Positions 8,741 to 18,839 of a stretch of 59,767 bases of DNA are shown here, piece after piece (positions within the stretch are counted from its first letter, which is position 1; each line of letters opens with the position of its first letter). Source of the DNA: Nitrospira sp. (GTDB taxonomy: Bacteria > Nitrospirota > Nitrospiria > Nitrospirales > Nitrospiraceae); assembly GCA_029881435.1 (NCBI GenBank), contig JAOUMR010000009.1, positions 1 through 59,767 of the forward strand, given 5' to 3'. Made by a program: the position numbers and the translations under genes. The notes under the pieces were generated by a model. It was not told where the DNA came from, ran no database searches, and saw nothing but the letters and a program-made list of their open reading frames with translations.

Positions 8741-10093
8741 ATGGACAGAGCCGAGAAAGATCCGTCCACACTCCCTCGCCGCATCGGCTGGTTCACAGCC
8801 GCCTGCGTGCTGGTTAGCAACGTCGTCGGCACCGGCATCTTTACCACGACTGGATTTATGGCGCGTGATCTCGGTCATCCTGGCTTGATCCTTTTCATTT
8901 GGCTGATGGGAGGGCTTATCGCCCTTGCAGGCGCACTCGCCTACAGTGAGTTGGGGACGGCACTTCCGGTGGCCGGTGGAGAATACCTCTATCTTCACCG
9001 AGCCTATGGGCCGTTCATCGGGTTTCTCAGTGGATGGACGTCTTTCACCGTTGGTTTCAGTGCGGCCATTGCGGCAGGGGCCATGAGCGTCGCCGCCTAT
9101 GTGAATCAACTCCTTCCGCTTGATGGCGACCGAGGTCCGCTCTCGACGATCATCGCGCTTGCGCTCCTATGGTCCATCACGGCGTTTCACCTTGCTGGGA
9201 TAGAAGCAGGTGGATTTCTTCAACGAACACTGACGCTGTTGAACATGGGAGCCATCATTGCACTGATTGCAGCGGGCTTGCTGGTAGGGAAGGGGGACTG
9301 GGCGCATCTCAGTCTTTCCGAGGCACGTACTGCCCCAAGCATCGGACTTTCCATTGTGTCATTGATCTTTGCCCTCTACGCCTATTCGGGCTGGAATGCC
9401 GCGGTGTATTTGGCTGGAGAGGTCACCGAGCCGGCTCGTACCATTCCGCGTGCTCTGATCGGCGGCACGCTGTTCGTTACGCTCCTCTATCTCGCGCTTA
9501 ACGGATTCTATTTCTACGCGCTGCCGGTGACGGACTTGGCCACGCCACCGCTGTTACCCGTCGCCGACAAGGTAGCGGTGGCGTCGCTGGGCGTGGACGC
9601 GGCCCGGTTCGTGACAATGATCCTCTGCCTTTCGATTACAGGAGCCATGAGTGCTATGGTGTGGGCCGGCCCTCGCGTATATTATGCGATGGCGAAGGAC
9701 AAGTTGATTCCAGCATACTTTTGCAGAACATCCGGTGCACAACGCACGCCAGTATACGCTATCTTTCTACAAAGCCTGTGGGCCTCGGTCCTGATTCTCT
9801 CGGGGAGCTTCGAGCAGCTGTTGATCTACAGCGGCACCGTACTCATGATCTTCAGCGCCCTCGCGGTGGGAGCACTCCTGGTCCTACGCCGCAAAGAACC
9901 TGACCTTCCCCGTCCTTATCGCACACCACTCTATCCCTTCGTTCCAGTGTTCTTCATTTTGATGTCCATCGTGATCATCTGGAACGTCGTCTCGGAGCGA
10001 CCGCTGGAATCAGGCATGGGACTCGCGACCGTCTTGGCTGGAACGCCTCTGTACTTAATCTGGCAACGGTTCGGTGACACCCGCAACTTCTGA
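8741..10093 (+). CDS. APC-family amino acid permease
   Basis: A 450-aa polytopic membrane protein with about 12 hydrophobic helices. The N-terminal SNVVGTGIFTTTGF is the glycine-rich unwound helix 1 that binds substrate in APC transporters, followed by LAGALAYSELGTALPVAGGEYLYL, the family motif in helix 2-3. It is probably an amino acid-proton symporter or exchanger in the inner membrane; the substrate is unknown. It follows pcm at a short distance and may be expressed with it. Confidence 0.88.
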   Translation: MDRAEKDPSTLPRRIGWFTAACVLVSNVVGTGIFTTTGFMARDLGHPGLILFIWLMGGLIALAGALAYSELGTALPVAGGEYLYLHRAYGPFIGFLSGWTSFTVGFSAAIAAGAMSVAAYVNQLLPLDGDRGPLSTIIALALLWSITAFHLAGIEAGGFLQRTLTLLNMGAIIALIAAGLLVGKGDWAHLSLSEARTAPSIGLSIVSLIFALYAYSGWNAAVYLAGEVTEPARTIPRALIGGTLFVTLLYLALNGFYFYALPVTDLATPPLLPVADKVAVASLGVDAARFVTMILCLSITGAMSAMVWAGPRVYYAMAKDKLIPAYFCRTSGAQRTPVYAIFLQSLWASVLILSGSFEQLLIYSGTVLMIFSALAVGALLVLRRKEPDLPRPYRTPLYPFVPVFFILMSIVIIWNVVSERPLESGMGLATVLAGTPLYLIWQRFGDTRNF

Positions 10094-10600
10094 ATCGATA
10101 CCAGGGGGAGATAGGATTGAAAGTCCGGATACTGTTGTTGTCCTCAAACTCTTTCCCAAACTGATCGGCTGGTTCCATTTCAACGCGGCCGGCTTCTTGT
10201 TCCATTCGTCGACGACCTTCACCGATCTATTTGGTAGAATGCGGAAATTGGCAACAGGGTGGACGATTCTCCTGCCGCCTAACTCCCCAACCTCTCCGTC
10301 TCCTCATGTCTACGTTTGCACGGTCATTCTCCTAACGCTGCGATATTTGGATTGATCCTCTCTTTCAAACCTCATCTCGGTCGGTGGCACTCCAACTGCA
10401 AGACCGAAGACGCAAGTGCGCGGCACCCGGCGGTGCCGGATGTCAAGCACGATTACCACAACATGTAAGTCTTGGGCAGTTTCGTACGTGTAAGCGACTG
10501 TGTGTCACAGGAAACTTCTAGATTGAAGCCTGGAACGGCAAACGCAGATTCACTATTCACTATCCACTAACCTTCCCAACATTCACACAAGGAGGAACCC
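10094..10600. other. Intergenic, no gene recognised
   Basis: About 500 bases between the permease and the DUF4142 gene. The frames present have no start signals or recognisable motifs. It presumably holds the promoter of the downstream gene, but I could not pick out a convincing -35/-10 pair. Confidence 0.5.
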
Positions 10601-11128
10601 ATGATTCGCACAATCGTGATCAGTCTTGCTACGGCCACCGCAATGGCCGTCGTCCCGGTCGCATGGGCGCAAAGCGCCAAACCGGAGCCCAGGCCGTACA
10701 CCCAAGCGTTTCTCAAGAAAGCGGCTGAGATGCAGCAAGCCCAAATCTCGCTGGCCCTACTCGTCGACGGACGGGCGACCAGCAAGCGGGTGAAGGAATT
10801 CGCCGAGCACATGATCGGCGCCCACAAAAAGATCAGCCGGGAGATACAAGAGATGGCAGCTAAGAAGGGCGTTCAGTTGCCCTCGGAGTTACGCGACGAA
10901 CACAAGCAGAAACTGAAGGAGATCACACCACTATCCGGCCACGCATTCGATCGCGAGTACATGCAGTACATCCTGTGGGACCACCAGAGGGATGTACAAG
11001 AGTTCGAGGAGAGCATGCAGGCGGTGGAGGATCCGGATGTGCTCCATTGGTCGTATAGGACCTTGCCGATGTTGCGGGCGCATGTGGAGGAGGCACGATG
11101 GATCAAGCAGTCGCTGCAGACGAGTTAG
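10601..11128 (+). CDS. DUF4142 exported helical protein
   Basis: A 175-aa protein with a cleavable signal peptide ending AWAQS at about residue 25, followed by an all-helical ferritin-like DUF4142 domain: KKAAEMQQAQISLALL, KEFAEHMIGAHKK, and late YMQYILWDHQRDVQEFE. The position of paired His/Glu residues fits the four-helix fold, but no metal role is proven for the family. A strong Shine-Dalgarno AAGGAGG sits just before the ATG. It should act in the periplasm. Confidence 0.85.
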   Translation: MIRTIVISLATATAMAVVPVAWAQSAKPEPRPYTQAFLKKAAEMQQAQISLALLVDGRATSKRVKEFAEHMIGAHKKISREIQEMAAKKGVQLPSELRDEHKQKLKEITPLSGHAFDREYMQYILWDHQRDVQEFEESMQAVEDPDVLHWSYRTLPMLRAHVEEARWIKQSLQTS

Positions 11129-11269
11129 TCAGGAGAGACGGCGGCGGCGATGATGATGGAATAGAGATCGACCATGCGTGACCCCTGTTCTGTTCGCGAC
11201 CGTGGTATCGCTGAGTGGCGCGCGGTCCCCCCGTGCGCCACTGCCACCCGAAGGGTTGTTTTCTCTCTG

Positions 11270-11617
11270 CTAGCCGCGAAACTCGAATGGATTGACCCCT
11301 CGACAAGGCTCTAGAATCGTCATCAGGATGATCCCGCGTCGCATGGTACGCGTGTTCGCATCCATGCGGAATGTCCGGGATATGTGAGGACGTCTCGTCG
11401 AGAATGCTTCCGTGCCAGGCCGCGCCAGGCCCGGTTGTTCGCTCGGACCACGTGGCTCACGTACCGGGGTCCGCTTGCTCTCCTGGAGGCGGGTAATCAC
11501 TTCCCTGTCCGCTTCCTCCTCCTTCTGTTCAAGCCCTCGTTGTTTCCACACACGCATGAGCTGCGCTACCAGGGCCAGGACCAGGAGCACAGGGACTACC
11601 AGTTGCTCCCATGTCAT
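11270..11617 (-). CDS. Small single-span membrane protein, third gene of the nfeD-floA operon
   Basis: This 115-aa protein begins with a membrane helix ([16 protein letters not shown]) and continues as a charged, arginine-rich soluble tail with no recognised domain. Its ATG overlaps the floA stop in an ATGA junction, which argues for translational coupling. A role at the flotillin assembly is inferred from position only. Confidence 0.6.
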   Translation of the reverse strand: MTWEQLVVPVLLVLALVAQLMRVWKQRGLEQKEEEADREVITRLQESKRTPVREPRGPSEQPGLARPGTEAFSTRRPHISRTFRMDANTRTMRRGIILMTILEPCRGVNPFEFRG

Positions 11618-12606
11618 CGGCGCTCCTCCTTCTTCGGACCGCCCGGCGGTTCCTCGCCCGTCCCCGCAATCGCGTCGCGCATGGAGGTGTCCGCTTGCAC
11701 GTTCTTCATGCGGTAGTAATCCATGATGCCCAGGTTCCCTTGGCGAAACGCCTCCGCCATGGCCTTCGGCACTTCGGATTCAGCTTCCACCACCTTTGCG
11801 CGCATTTCCTGTTCCAGCGCCACGGCCATGGCGCGCCGTTGCTCGGCTCTCGCCTGGGCAATCTGCTTGTCGGCGTCGGCCTGATCGATCTGCAGTTTGG
11901 CGCCGATGTTCTCACCGACGTCGATATCCGCGATATCGATCGACAGGATCTCAAAGGCCGTCCCCGCATCCAGCCCTTTGCTTAGCACGTGCTTCGAGAT
12001 GTGATCGGGATTTTCCAGCACATTTTTGTGTGTCTCCGCCGAGCCGATCGTGCTCACGATCCCTTCGCCCACCCGTGCCAGCACGGTCTCCTCGCCCGCC
12101 CCGCCCACCAGCCGGTCGAGATTCGTGCGCACCGTCACACGGCAAATGGAATGGAGCTGAATGCCGTCTTTCGCAACCGCGGCAATGCGGGGTGTCTCGA
12201 TCACTTTGGGGAGCACCGACATCTTGACCGCCCCCAACACGTCCCTCCCGGCCAAATCGATGGCCGCCGCTCGTTTGAACGGCATCGCGATATTCGCTTT
12301 GTCGGCGGATATCATTGCGAGGACGACGTTCACGACGTTGCCACCGGCCAGATAGTGGGCTTCCAGATCATTGAGCGGGATGGTGAGTCCGGCCTTCACG
12401 GCACTGATGCGCGCGGTGACCACCGTGTCCGGAGGAACACGGCGAAGACGCATCCCGATCAGCGTCACCAGTCCCGTATAGGCACCGGAAGCCCAGGCTG
12501 CGATCCACAAGCGCAGGGGAATCAGGTACAGCAAAAGCATGCCACCGACAATCACCAGGATCGTCGTGGCGATGAATCCTAACAGACCGGTTTCCATTTC
12601 GTTCAT
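11614..12606 (-). CDS. floA: Flotillin-like protein FloA
   Basis: A 330-aa SPFH-domain protein with an N-terminal membrane hairpin ([21 protein letters not shown]) and the FloA hallmarks [21 protein letters not shown] (split at residue 70) and [23 protein letters not shown], then a coiled-coil tail rich in Ala/Glu ([20 protein letters not shown]). FloA proteins form membrane microdomains. It overlaps nfeD by ATGA, the usual nfeD-flotillin pair. Confidence 0.92.
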   Translation of the reverse strand: MNEMETGLLGFIATTILVIVGGMLLLYLIPLRLWIAAWASGAYTGLVTLIGMRLRRVPPDTVVTARISAVKAGLTIPLNDLEAHYLAGGNVVNVVLAMISADKANIAMPFKRAAAIDLAGRDVLGAVKMSVLPKVIETPRIAAVAKDGIQLHSICRVTVRTNLDRLVGGAGEETVLARVGEGIVSTIGSAETHKNVLENPDHISKHVLSKGLDAGTAFEILSIDIADIDVGENIGAKLQIDQADADKQIAQARAEQRRAMAVALEQEMRAKVVEAESEVPKAMAEAFRQGNLGIMDYYRMKNVQADTSMRDAIAGTGEEPPGGPKKEERR

Positions 12607-14084
12607 GACGCACTCCCTTCAGAATTCGGTTGGACGGGTCGGACGACGATACGATTGCCATCCACCCGAATGACCTCAATGGCCTCACCGGTTTCAATAA
12701 ATTCACCTTCCGTCACCACGTCCACCCGCTCATGATTGAAGTGAGCGATTCCGGCCGGCCGCAGCGTTGAGGCGGCAGTACCCCGTTTGCCGAGCCAGCG
12801 CCGATCTGTTTCCGGCGCAGAGGCATAGCCCGACTCAGCCGGCAATCCAGTCTCCAGCACCAATGGCCGGCCGAAGGGCAGGCGGGGAACGATCCTCAGG
12901 AACGCCAGCGCCACCGCGATGGCAATCAGCAATGCGAGCATCACTTGTCCCACGGCAAACAGAATCACACCCCACGTGGCTCCGGCTCCCACAAGGCTCA
13001 GTCCAAGCCCGCTGAGTAACGCCGCAATGCCGAGTCCGCCGAAGATGCCGAACCCGGGCACAAGAAATACTTCGATCGCCAGCAGGATCAGTCCGATCCC
13101 GATAAGGAGCACCTCTTCCCATCCGGCAAGACGAACCAGCCAATGGCCCCATAGGAAGAGGGCCATGCTGGTAAGACCAACCGCACCGGGCACGCCAAAA
13201 CCAGGAGACTGAATTTCCACCAGGATCCCGAGCGTCCCGACCGCAATGAGAATCCCGCTCACGATCGGATGTGTGAGGACGCGGACGAGCGATTCCGCCC
13301 AGGTTTCCTCTGCGCGACGGACCTCGGCATTCTCTATCTTCAATAGGTTGAGTACGCCGTCGAGTCGGTCGGCTCGGAAGTCGGCCAGTTGGTGTTCCAG
13401 GGCTTCGTCGGTCGTTAACGTGAGCAGTTTCCCCTTCTCAATCACGCCGGGGATCTCAACGTCCGCATCCACCATCGCTTCAGCAAGTAACGGAGGCCGC
13501 TTACGGGCTTCCGCGGTCGCGCGGAATTCCTTCCGCATATAGGAGACCGTCTTTTCCTCGACCGGCTGGGCAGGGGCCCCCGGCAGACCGATCTGGACGG
13601 GTGTCGCCGCCCCGATCGTGCCCCCCTCCGCCATGACAATCTGTTCTGCGGCTAGGCTGATCAGGGCCCCGGCCGAGATGGCTCGTTTGTTGATGAACGC
13701 GACGGTCCTGACCTTGGATCGCAGCAAGGCATCGCGGATCAGGACCGCGGCATCCACGCGTCCGCCAAAGGTGTCGATTTCAAGAATCACCGCCGCGGCA
13801 TCCTTCACGGCAGCTTCGTCCAAAATCCGTTCAACGAAGGGAGCCAGACCAAGGTCGATCACGCCTTCGATCGGGACGAGGTAGACGACCGGGCGTGCCT
13901 GCTGAGCAGACGACTGGTCGACCGGCGCGACAGCCCACAAGCCTACAACCGCAACAAGCATACAGCCCCATCGCAAAGCATGCCCTCCCTTCGCGCTTGC
14001 CGCGCATGACGCCCCTCTCGGTGTCACCGATTCCGCTCCATGTTGCGGCCATCCCAGCTTCCAACCTTCACCCACCATCATCAT
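12603..14084 (-). CDS. nfeD: NfeD family membrane-bound serine protease
   Basis: A long-form NfeD of up to 493 aa: a signal sequence, then a ClpP-class (SppA-like) domain with [13 protein letters not shown], the nucleophile segment [14 protein letters not shown] and the catalytic lysine region YMRKEFR, then four to five membrane helices ([17 protein letters not shown] onward) and a C-terminal OB-fold NfeD domain ending near [16 protein letters not shown]. The start is uncertain: three ATGs in tandem lie at 14084-14076, the last having the best spacing to AGAGGA, and an ATG at 13961 directly before the signal helix is also possible. The operon with floA supports a role in membrane quality control. 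Confidence 0.9.
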   Translation of the reverse strand: MMMVGEGWKLGWPQHGAESVTPRGASCAASAKGGHALRWGCMLVAVVGLWAVAPVDQSSAQQARPVVYLVPIEGVIDLGLAPFVERILDEAAVKDAAAVILEIDTFGGRVDAAVLIRDALLRSKVRTVAFINKRAISAGALISLAAEQIVMAEGGTIGAATPVQIGLPGAPAQPVEEKTVSYMRKEFRATAEARKRPPLLAEAMVDADVEIPGVIEKGKLLTLTTDEALEHQLADFRADRLDGVLNLLKIENAEVRRAEETWAESLVRVLTHPIVSGILIAVGTLGILVEIQSPGFGVPGAVGLTSMALFLWGHWLVRLAGWEEVLLIGIGLILLAIEVFLVPGFGIFGGLGIAALLSGLGLSLVGAGATWGVILFAVGQVMLALLIAIAVALAFLRIVPRLPFGRPLVLETGLPAESGYASAPETDRRWLGKRGTAASTLRPAGIAHFNHERVDVVTEGEFIETGEAIEVIRVDGNRIVVRPVQPNSEGSAS

Positions 14085-14471
14085 TCCTCTGAAATCACGG
14101 CAGAAGATCCGCGCCTTAGTCGGATCAGCCCACTTGGTCTACTCCGCAACGTCAATGCCAGAGGAGACACACCACCACTTCGAGCACAACCACATGGAAA
14201 AACAGACGGTTCTGGTCACATGACGACCGAACCGATCTGAGTCCGCCGCCACAGTGGGGAGCTGAAGGCCGGAGGTCTTGCCGAAGCTGTCGCATAATGC
14301 CCCAGGACGGATCTGGCGTCCCTGTGTTCGGGTGTCCGGAGATGCGCGCTCAGTTTGGCTTCCATTCCTACAGAAGCGAATGACGCTTCGTTGACGGCTG
14401 ATCGCTCAGCGGAGAGCACAATTCATGCGAAGGAGATTGCCGTGCCGGCTAGACTGGTCGCCCGCATCCCA
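14085..14471. other. Intergenic, no gene recognised
   Basis: The nearly 390 bases between the nfeD start and the peptidase stop hold no frame with recognisable sequence or start signal. The nfeD promoter should be here on the minus strand. Confidence 0.5.
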
Positions 14472-15476
14472 TCACCGTTGGTCGTCGAGCGAAGTGAGGG
14501 CTAGCCCCAGCCCTCCCACCAATTCTACCATCGCCCGGTAGTCCAGCCGTTCGGGGAGATCAAACGGGCTGTGATAATGGGGATTCCGAAACAAGGCCGT
14601 GTCGGTCAGCATGACGGCGGGATAGCCTTCGTTCCAGAACGATCCGTGGTCGGACCAGTCCACGCCTGGAACCCACCAAGGGCCGGTGTAAGTCTCAACC
14701 GGCAGCGCCATCCGGGCGGTCAGCACATCCCGAATCCGCTCCTGAAGCGGCCGCGAATCGGCGTTGCTGACGATCGTGAGGAAATTGCCCGTGCTCGGAT
14801 AACGCCAGCGCAGCCAGAACACGGGCCAGGGAAACGACTGGCTTCCCGGTTCTTGCGAATAATAACCGACCGATTCGAGGCAGAGCATCGCTTCGACTCG
14901 TTCACCACGTTCCTTGAGGGCCTGCACATAGACCCGGCTGCCCATATGCCGACTACGGAAAAACGGCGGCTCTTCCAAGGTGAAGCCCACGAACCGCACC
15001 GTCTTCCGAAAGCGGGTAGCCGCATGGAGGCGAGCCAGTTCCAGCAACACCGCCACTCCGCTGGCATTGTCATCCGCCCCCGGCGAGCCGACGACTGTGT
15101 CGTAGTGGGCTCCGACCACGATCACGCGATCGGGCTCCTCTATGCCTCGCCGCTCTGCAATGACGTTGCGGACCGGCAATTTCCCAGCTTGATAGGACTG
15201 CTCGGTGACGTGGTAACCCAAGGCTGCCATCCGGTTCGACACCAAGTCGGCAGCAGCGTCCAAGTTGGCAGGGTCCATGTAGCTTCGTGGGCCAATGGTC
15301 ACGGCCAGCGCTTGCACCAACTTATGGAGTTCTGCATCCACCGTACCCTCGTCCCAACCACCAACTGGGCGATCCATAGCCTCCAACCATCCTCCAGTTA
15401 CCACCAGGAACGCAATGACGCCCGCAATGGCGAGTCGGATGAAAAGGCGAGTGACATAGCGGCCATGCGTGATCAT
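14472..15476 (-). CDS. M28 family zinc peptidase
   Basis: An N-terminal hydrophobic segment (LFIRLAIAGVIAFLVVTGG) serves as signal or anchor, followed by a M28 aminopeptidase domain: GAHYDTV (first zinc histidine), GADDNASGVAVLLELARL (bridging aspartate), the Glu-Glu pair in FTLEEPPFF, and WSDHGSFWNEGYP (last ligand region). It should cleave peptides outside the cytoplasm. The ATG at 15476 is preferred because AGGAAG stands 8 bases upstream; longer versions run into the next gene. Confidence 0.88.
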   Translation of the reverse strand: MITHGRYVTRLFIRLAIAGVIAFLVVTGGWLEAMDRPVGGWDEGTVDAELHKLVQALAVTIGPRSYMDPANLDAAADLVSNRMAALGYHVTEQSYQAGKLPVRNVIAERRGIEEPDRVIVVGAHYDTVVGSPGADDNASGVAVLLELARLHAATRFRKTVRFVGFTLEEPPFFRSRHMGSRVYVQALKERGERVEAMLCLESVGYYSQEPGSQSFPWPVFWLRWRYPSTGNFLTIVSNADSRPLQERIRDVLTARMALPVETYTGPWWVPGVDWSDHGSFWNEGYPAVMLTDTALFRNPHYHSPFDLPERLDYRAMVELVGGLGLALTSLDDQR

Positions 15477-15558
15477 CACGTTTCTTCCTGTGACGTTTGA
15501 CCACTCTATGATCGAAGTTGCGCCTCGGCTCGAAAGGCATCGGCTTGATCGTGGCAGC

Positions 15559-15798
15559 TCAGGAACGCTCGCTTCGGCCATGCGTGGAAGAGTCGGACCG
15601 ACAGGCATTTTGGTTCAGGAAGTGCCGGAGAGGACAATACCCGACGCCGCCTGTGACGACCAGCAGCAATCCGATGACATCGGCGATTTCCTCGGCCCAG
15701 AGCGGGATCGGGGCAAACACCCCACTGAGGATCAGCCCCGCTCCTACGGCGATTCTGATCCATCGCTCCGTCCTTCTTACATTTACATTGCGGCGCAT
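15559..15798 (-). CDS. DUF2892 (YgaP-type) inner membrane protein
   Basis: A 79-aa protein matching DUF2892: the N-terminal NVNVRRTERWIRIAVG motif, two membrane helices with a glycine-rich turn, and GGVGYCPLRHFL, the family's conserved GYCPL box. In E. coli the related YgaP carries a rhodanese domain; here only the membrane part is present. The C-terminus is followed by a basic tail that may be less reliable. Confidence 0.82.
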   Translation of the reverse strand: MRRNVNVRRTERWIRIAVGAGLILSGVFAPIPLWAEEIADVIGLLLVVTGGVGYCPLRHFLNQNACRSDSSTHGRSERS

Positions 15799-16369
15799 AG
15801 TCCTCGAGTTCCTCCTATATTGATCGACGAGGCAGCTCTGGGGTCACAGGCGCCGACCACGATAGGCAACCCACAGAGTGAGAGGTTGTCCCGCTCCTCA
15901 ACGGCTGCGAAGAAGGCATCCATGTCGAGGTGGCCCACAATTCTCATGATGATTCACACATGGGAACGCTTCTCTTTCGGCTCATGAGTTCCGCCGCGCT
16001 TGGCTGTGGAATTATTTCACCCCTGTTCCGGCAAGAGTGGTGTCAAACGCCACAGACCTCCTGTGATTCCACAAATCGAGTGCGAGGGAACAGGCCGATG
16101 CGGTGCCGTGAAAATGCGATCTTATGACTGCTGGCTCTGGCATCGAACTTGATGCTGTTTCGCCATCGTCCCCACGTTCACCCAAAGAGCAGGAAGTGGA
16201 CCTGGGGCGCTTCTCTTCGCAATTCTGCTGTTCATGGGTGTGTGGCCGTTTTGAAACTTTGAAATTGCGAAGTGCGTTCGCTCGAGATTACTCAAGGCTT
16301 CGGCTCAGGTCATGTTCACAGGCGTCGCCACGGTCGGTGAACCGGTCCGACAATTCCTGAGCCTCCTAA
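15799..16369. other. Intergenic, no gene recognised
   Basis: About 570 bases between the DUF2892 gene and a repeat element. Short frames are present on both strands but none has a recognisable motif or ribosome site, so I leave it empty. Confidence 0.5.
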
Positions 16370-16615
16370 CAGGTTGTTGAAAAACTATTTTGACACTCGA
16401 TCCTTTTCGATCGCTTGGAGGTCACAGGCAAAATCAGAGCGGTCCGCAGGATGTTCAAGAAGGCCACCGGTTTCACCCACCCAACCCCGGCGCACCAAGA
16501 CGCGCCTTTCACCGGGTGCGGCCGCAGTGAGCGAAGAGGCGAGGCATACTCGGTGCCGTATGTTGAGCCTCTGAGTGAGACGAGAACGACGCTGGAGGAC
16601 TTTTTCAACATCCTG
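16370..16615. repeat. MITE-like element, copy 1
   Basis: The 246-bp segment starts with CAGGTTGTTGAAAAACT and ends with the near inverse of CAGGATGTTGAAAAAGT (about 15 of 18 positions agree). Exactly 77 bases from the left end there is an internal CAGGATGTTCAAGAAGG. The right part contains AGAGGC...GCCTCT style dyads and GACGAGAACGACGCTGG. A second copy with the same architecture lies at 55820-56020; this one has about 45 extra bases in the middle. No coding capacity, so it would need a transposase in trans. Confidence 0.7.
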
Positions 16616-16640
16616 CCAACCCTGACGAATGAGGTCCGCC

Positions 16641-16883
16641 ATGGTGAAGGCCAAGATCGAGCTGCAGAGGAAAGACGACGGTTGGCAAGTCAAAGACACC
16701 ACGATCGATTACGACGGTCAGGAAGTTCAGCGACTTGGGGCGATTCTCCACGTGATGGAATACGAGGAGGCGGTCAAGGAAGCCAAACGCTGGACGGTGG
16801 TCATGGTCCGGGAGAGAAACCGCAAGGAGACCGAAGACGACATTGTCTGGGAACTGGAGCCCGCCCTCCCACACATATCTTGA
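16641..16883 (+). CDS. Hypothetical small protein, 80 aa
   Basis: I do not recognise a family. The protein is highly charged, with KAKIELQRKDDGWQVKDTTI at the start, a central DYDGQEVQRLGAILHVMEYEEAV and the segment RERNRKETEDDIVWELEP. The composition looks like a real soluble protein and not a shadow frame. The second ATG is chosen since it matches better with the upstream purine-rich stretch. It begins 25 bases after the MITE-like element. Confidence 0.5.
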   Translation: MVKAKIELQRKDDGWQVKDTTIDYDGQEVQRLGAILHVMEYEEAVKEAKRWTVVMVRERNRKETEDDIVWELEPALPHIS

Positions 16884-17002
16884 AGCTGTAATGGAGTGGC
16901 CCGTTCCACGTCCCAAGCCTGACGCGCACATTGTGCCGCATCATCAGACAACACATATGTTGCCTTCGGAGCTGGAGCGGCAAGGAGACGGAACGCGGCC
17001 GC

Positions 17003-18376
17003 ATGAACGCATCACCGATGCCCTCCACTGAAAGGTCGCCGAACTGGCGCCCTGATTCAGATCACCCCGATCGTCAGACTGAATCCGTGAACGAGCCGAA
17101 CACGTCGCTCACCGGTCTCTGGTCGTGGGCCTTGTACGATTGGGCCAACAGCGCGTACTGGACCGTGATTCAGATGTTCATCTTTCCGCCGTACTTCACC
17201 CAAGAAATTGCGGCTGATCAAGAATCCGGCAGTCGGCTCTGGGGCATGACGTTGGGGATCGCAGGGTTGATCATCGCGATTGGAGCCCCGCTCTTAGGCG
17301 CCGTGGCAGACCAGATGGGTCGGCGCAAACCATGGATCGGCTTGTTCACTGCCCTGACGATCCTCTCGATCGGCTTCCTGTGGTTCATCGAACCCTCCAC
17401 GAATTTCCTCTGGCCCGCCATGTTGCTCGTAGGAGCCGGGACTATCACGTTCGAGTGCGCCTCTGTGTTTTACAATGCGATGCTGCCAGACCTGGTGCCT
17501 AAATCGCGGGTTGGGCGCTGGTCCGGTTGGGGATGGAGTGCGGGCTACGCGGGCGGTCTGGCCGGCCTACTGCTCGCCGGCCTGTTGTTTCTGATGCCGG
17601 AGCAGCTCCCGTTCGGCCTCGATCGCGATCGAGGCGGACACATTAGAGCCACGGCGTTGCTTGTCGCAGCCTGGTATCTGCTTTTCGCTCTGCCGTTGTT
17701 TATGTTCACGCCGGACGTGCCGGCTTCCGGCAAAGGGCTCAAGCGGGCCATGAAGGATGGGTATGCTCAGCTCCTCGATATGATCAAGGAGGTCCGGCCC
17801 TATCGTGGGATCGTCCGTTTCCTGATCGCCTTGATGATCTACCACAACGGACTGGTGGCCCTCTTCGCGTTCGGCGGTATCTATGCAGCCAGCGTGTTCG
17901 GGATGAGCGAAGGGGACATCGTGACCTTTGGCCTCGCCCTCAACGTGGCAGCCCTACTCGGATCCGCCGGGTTCGGCTGGATAGATGACCGGATCGGTGG
18001 GAAGCAGACTATTTTGTGGTCGCTGGTAGGATTGGCTCTGTCGATGGCAGCCCTGTTGCTCGTGGAATCACGTCTCCTGTTCTGGATCTTTGGGCTGTTG
18101 CTGGGCATCTTCGTCGGACCGGCGCAGGCTTCCAGCCGTTCCTACCTTTCTCGGATGGCGCCCGCCTCTTTGTGCAATCAGATGTTCGGACTTCATGCCT
18201 TAGCCGGTAAAGTCTCGGCTTTTCTCGGGCCGCTCGTCGTTGGTGTGACGATAGACTGGACCGGAAGCCACCGCCTGGGCATGAGCACCATCGTTGTATT
18301 TGTCGTGGTCGGGTTTCTCTTGATGCTTAAGGCGCCGTCGGACTGGAAAGAGGCAACCGGCGCCTCCACCGACTGA
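17003..18376 (+). CDS. MFS transporter, Atg22/UMF1 family
   Basis: About 457 aa with 12 membrane helices. The LWSWALYDWANSAYWTVI segment at the start of helix 1 is the signature of the UMF1 (vacuole effluxer Atg22-like) branch, and GAVADQMGRRKPWIG is the MFS loop 2-3 motif. Bacterial members are thought to export amino acids or related solutes; the substrate is unknown here. The ATG at 17003 follows AAGGAG at a long distance; a GTG at 17087 just before the conserved region is an alternative. Confidence 0.85.
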   Translation: MNASPMPSTERSPNWRPDSDHPDRQTESVNEPNTSLTGLWSWALYDWANSAYWTVIQMFIFPPYFTQEIAADQESGSRLWGMTLGIAGLIIAIGAPLLGAVADQMGRRKPWIGLFTALTILSIGFLWFIEPSTNFLWPAMLLVGAGTITFECASVFYNAMLPDLVPKSRVGRWSGWGWSAGYAGGLAGLLLAGLLFLMPEQLPFGLDRDRGGHIRATALLVAAWYLLFALPLFMFTPDVPASGKGLKRAMKDGYAQLLDMIKEVRPYRGIVRFLIALMIYHNGLVALFAFGGIYAASVFGMSEGDIVTFGLALNVAALLGSAGFGWIDDRIGGKQTILWSLVGLALSMAALLLVESRLLFWIFGLLLGIFVGPAQASSRSYLSRMAPASLCNQMFGLHALAGKVSAFLGPLVVGVTIDWTGSHRLGMSTIVVFVVVGFLLMLKAPSDWKEATGASTD

Positions 18377-18534
18377 TGTCAGTGGGAGGACTCGGAGTCC
18401 TGTCTTCGAATCCGATACCCGGCTCAGATGGTGAATGGGAGAAGTTGAGAAGACAGCCTCAACAATTTGTTGCGGGCAAGTCTACTGCACCGCCCAATGC
18501 TTATCCAGCAATCTGGCCGCCGTTATTCAGAACC

Positions 18535-18831
18535 TCAATTACGGCTCTTCCACACATCAGGGTCTCGATGCAGGTGCAGAACTGCCAGAACTATGATGGC
18601 CTCTGACACTTCAATGAAGTACACACCGTAAGGAAAGTGGTGGAGGAGAGCACGACGAACTTCGCCTTCCAGCCGCGAGAATTGTCGAGGATTGGTCTCG
18701 ATACGCTGAAACACCAACCCGAGTTCGTCGAGGAAGCGCACCCCCAAGCCGGATCGCTGGTCTTCATACCAGACGGCTGCTGCTTGGATATCGAGGTCCG
18801 CCTGAGGTTGGACGACCAGTCGCCGTGCCAT
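18535..18831 (-). CDS. RelE/ParE family toxin
   Basis: A 98-aa toxin with the ParE layout: helical start VVQPQADLDIQAAAVWYEDQ (split after residue 24), the GLGVRFLDEL helix, then the beta sheet RRALLHHFPYGVYFIEV and IIVLAVLHLHRDPDVW at the end. ParE members poison gyrase, RelE members cut mRNA; the tip residues here fit ParE better, but this is not decisive. Its gene follows the antitoxin gene by 8 bases. Confidence 0.88.
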   Translation of the reverse strand: MARRLVVQPQADLDIQAAAVWYEDQRSGLGVRFLDELGLVFQRIETNPRQFSRLEGEVRRALLHHFPYGVYFIEVSEAIIVLAVLHLHRDPDVWKSRN

Positions 18832-18839
18832 CCGTCAGA

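Noticed and set aside
10074-10355. Plus-strand frame of 93 codons after the permease gene
   Set aside because: Overlaps the permease end, no ribosome site, no recognisable sequence.
14571-15500. Plus-strand frame of 309 codons opposite the M28 peptidase
   Set aside because: Antisense shadow; the minus-strand gene has all zinc-binding motifs and a good ribosome site.
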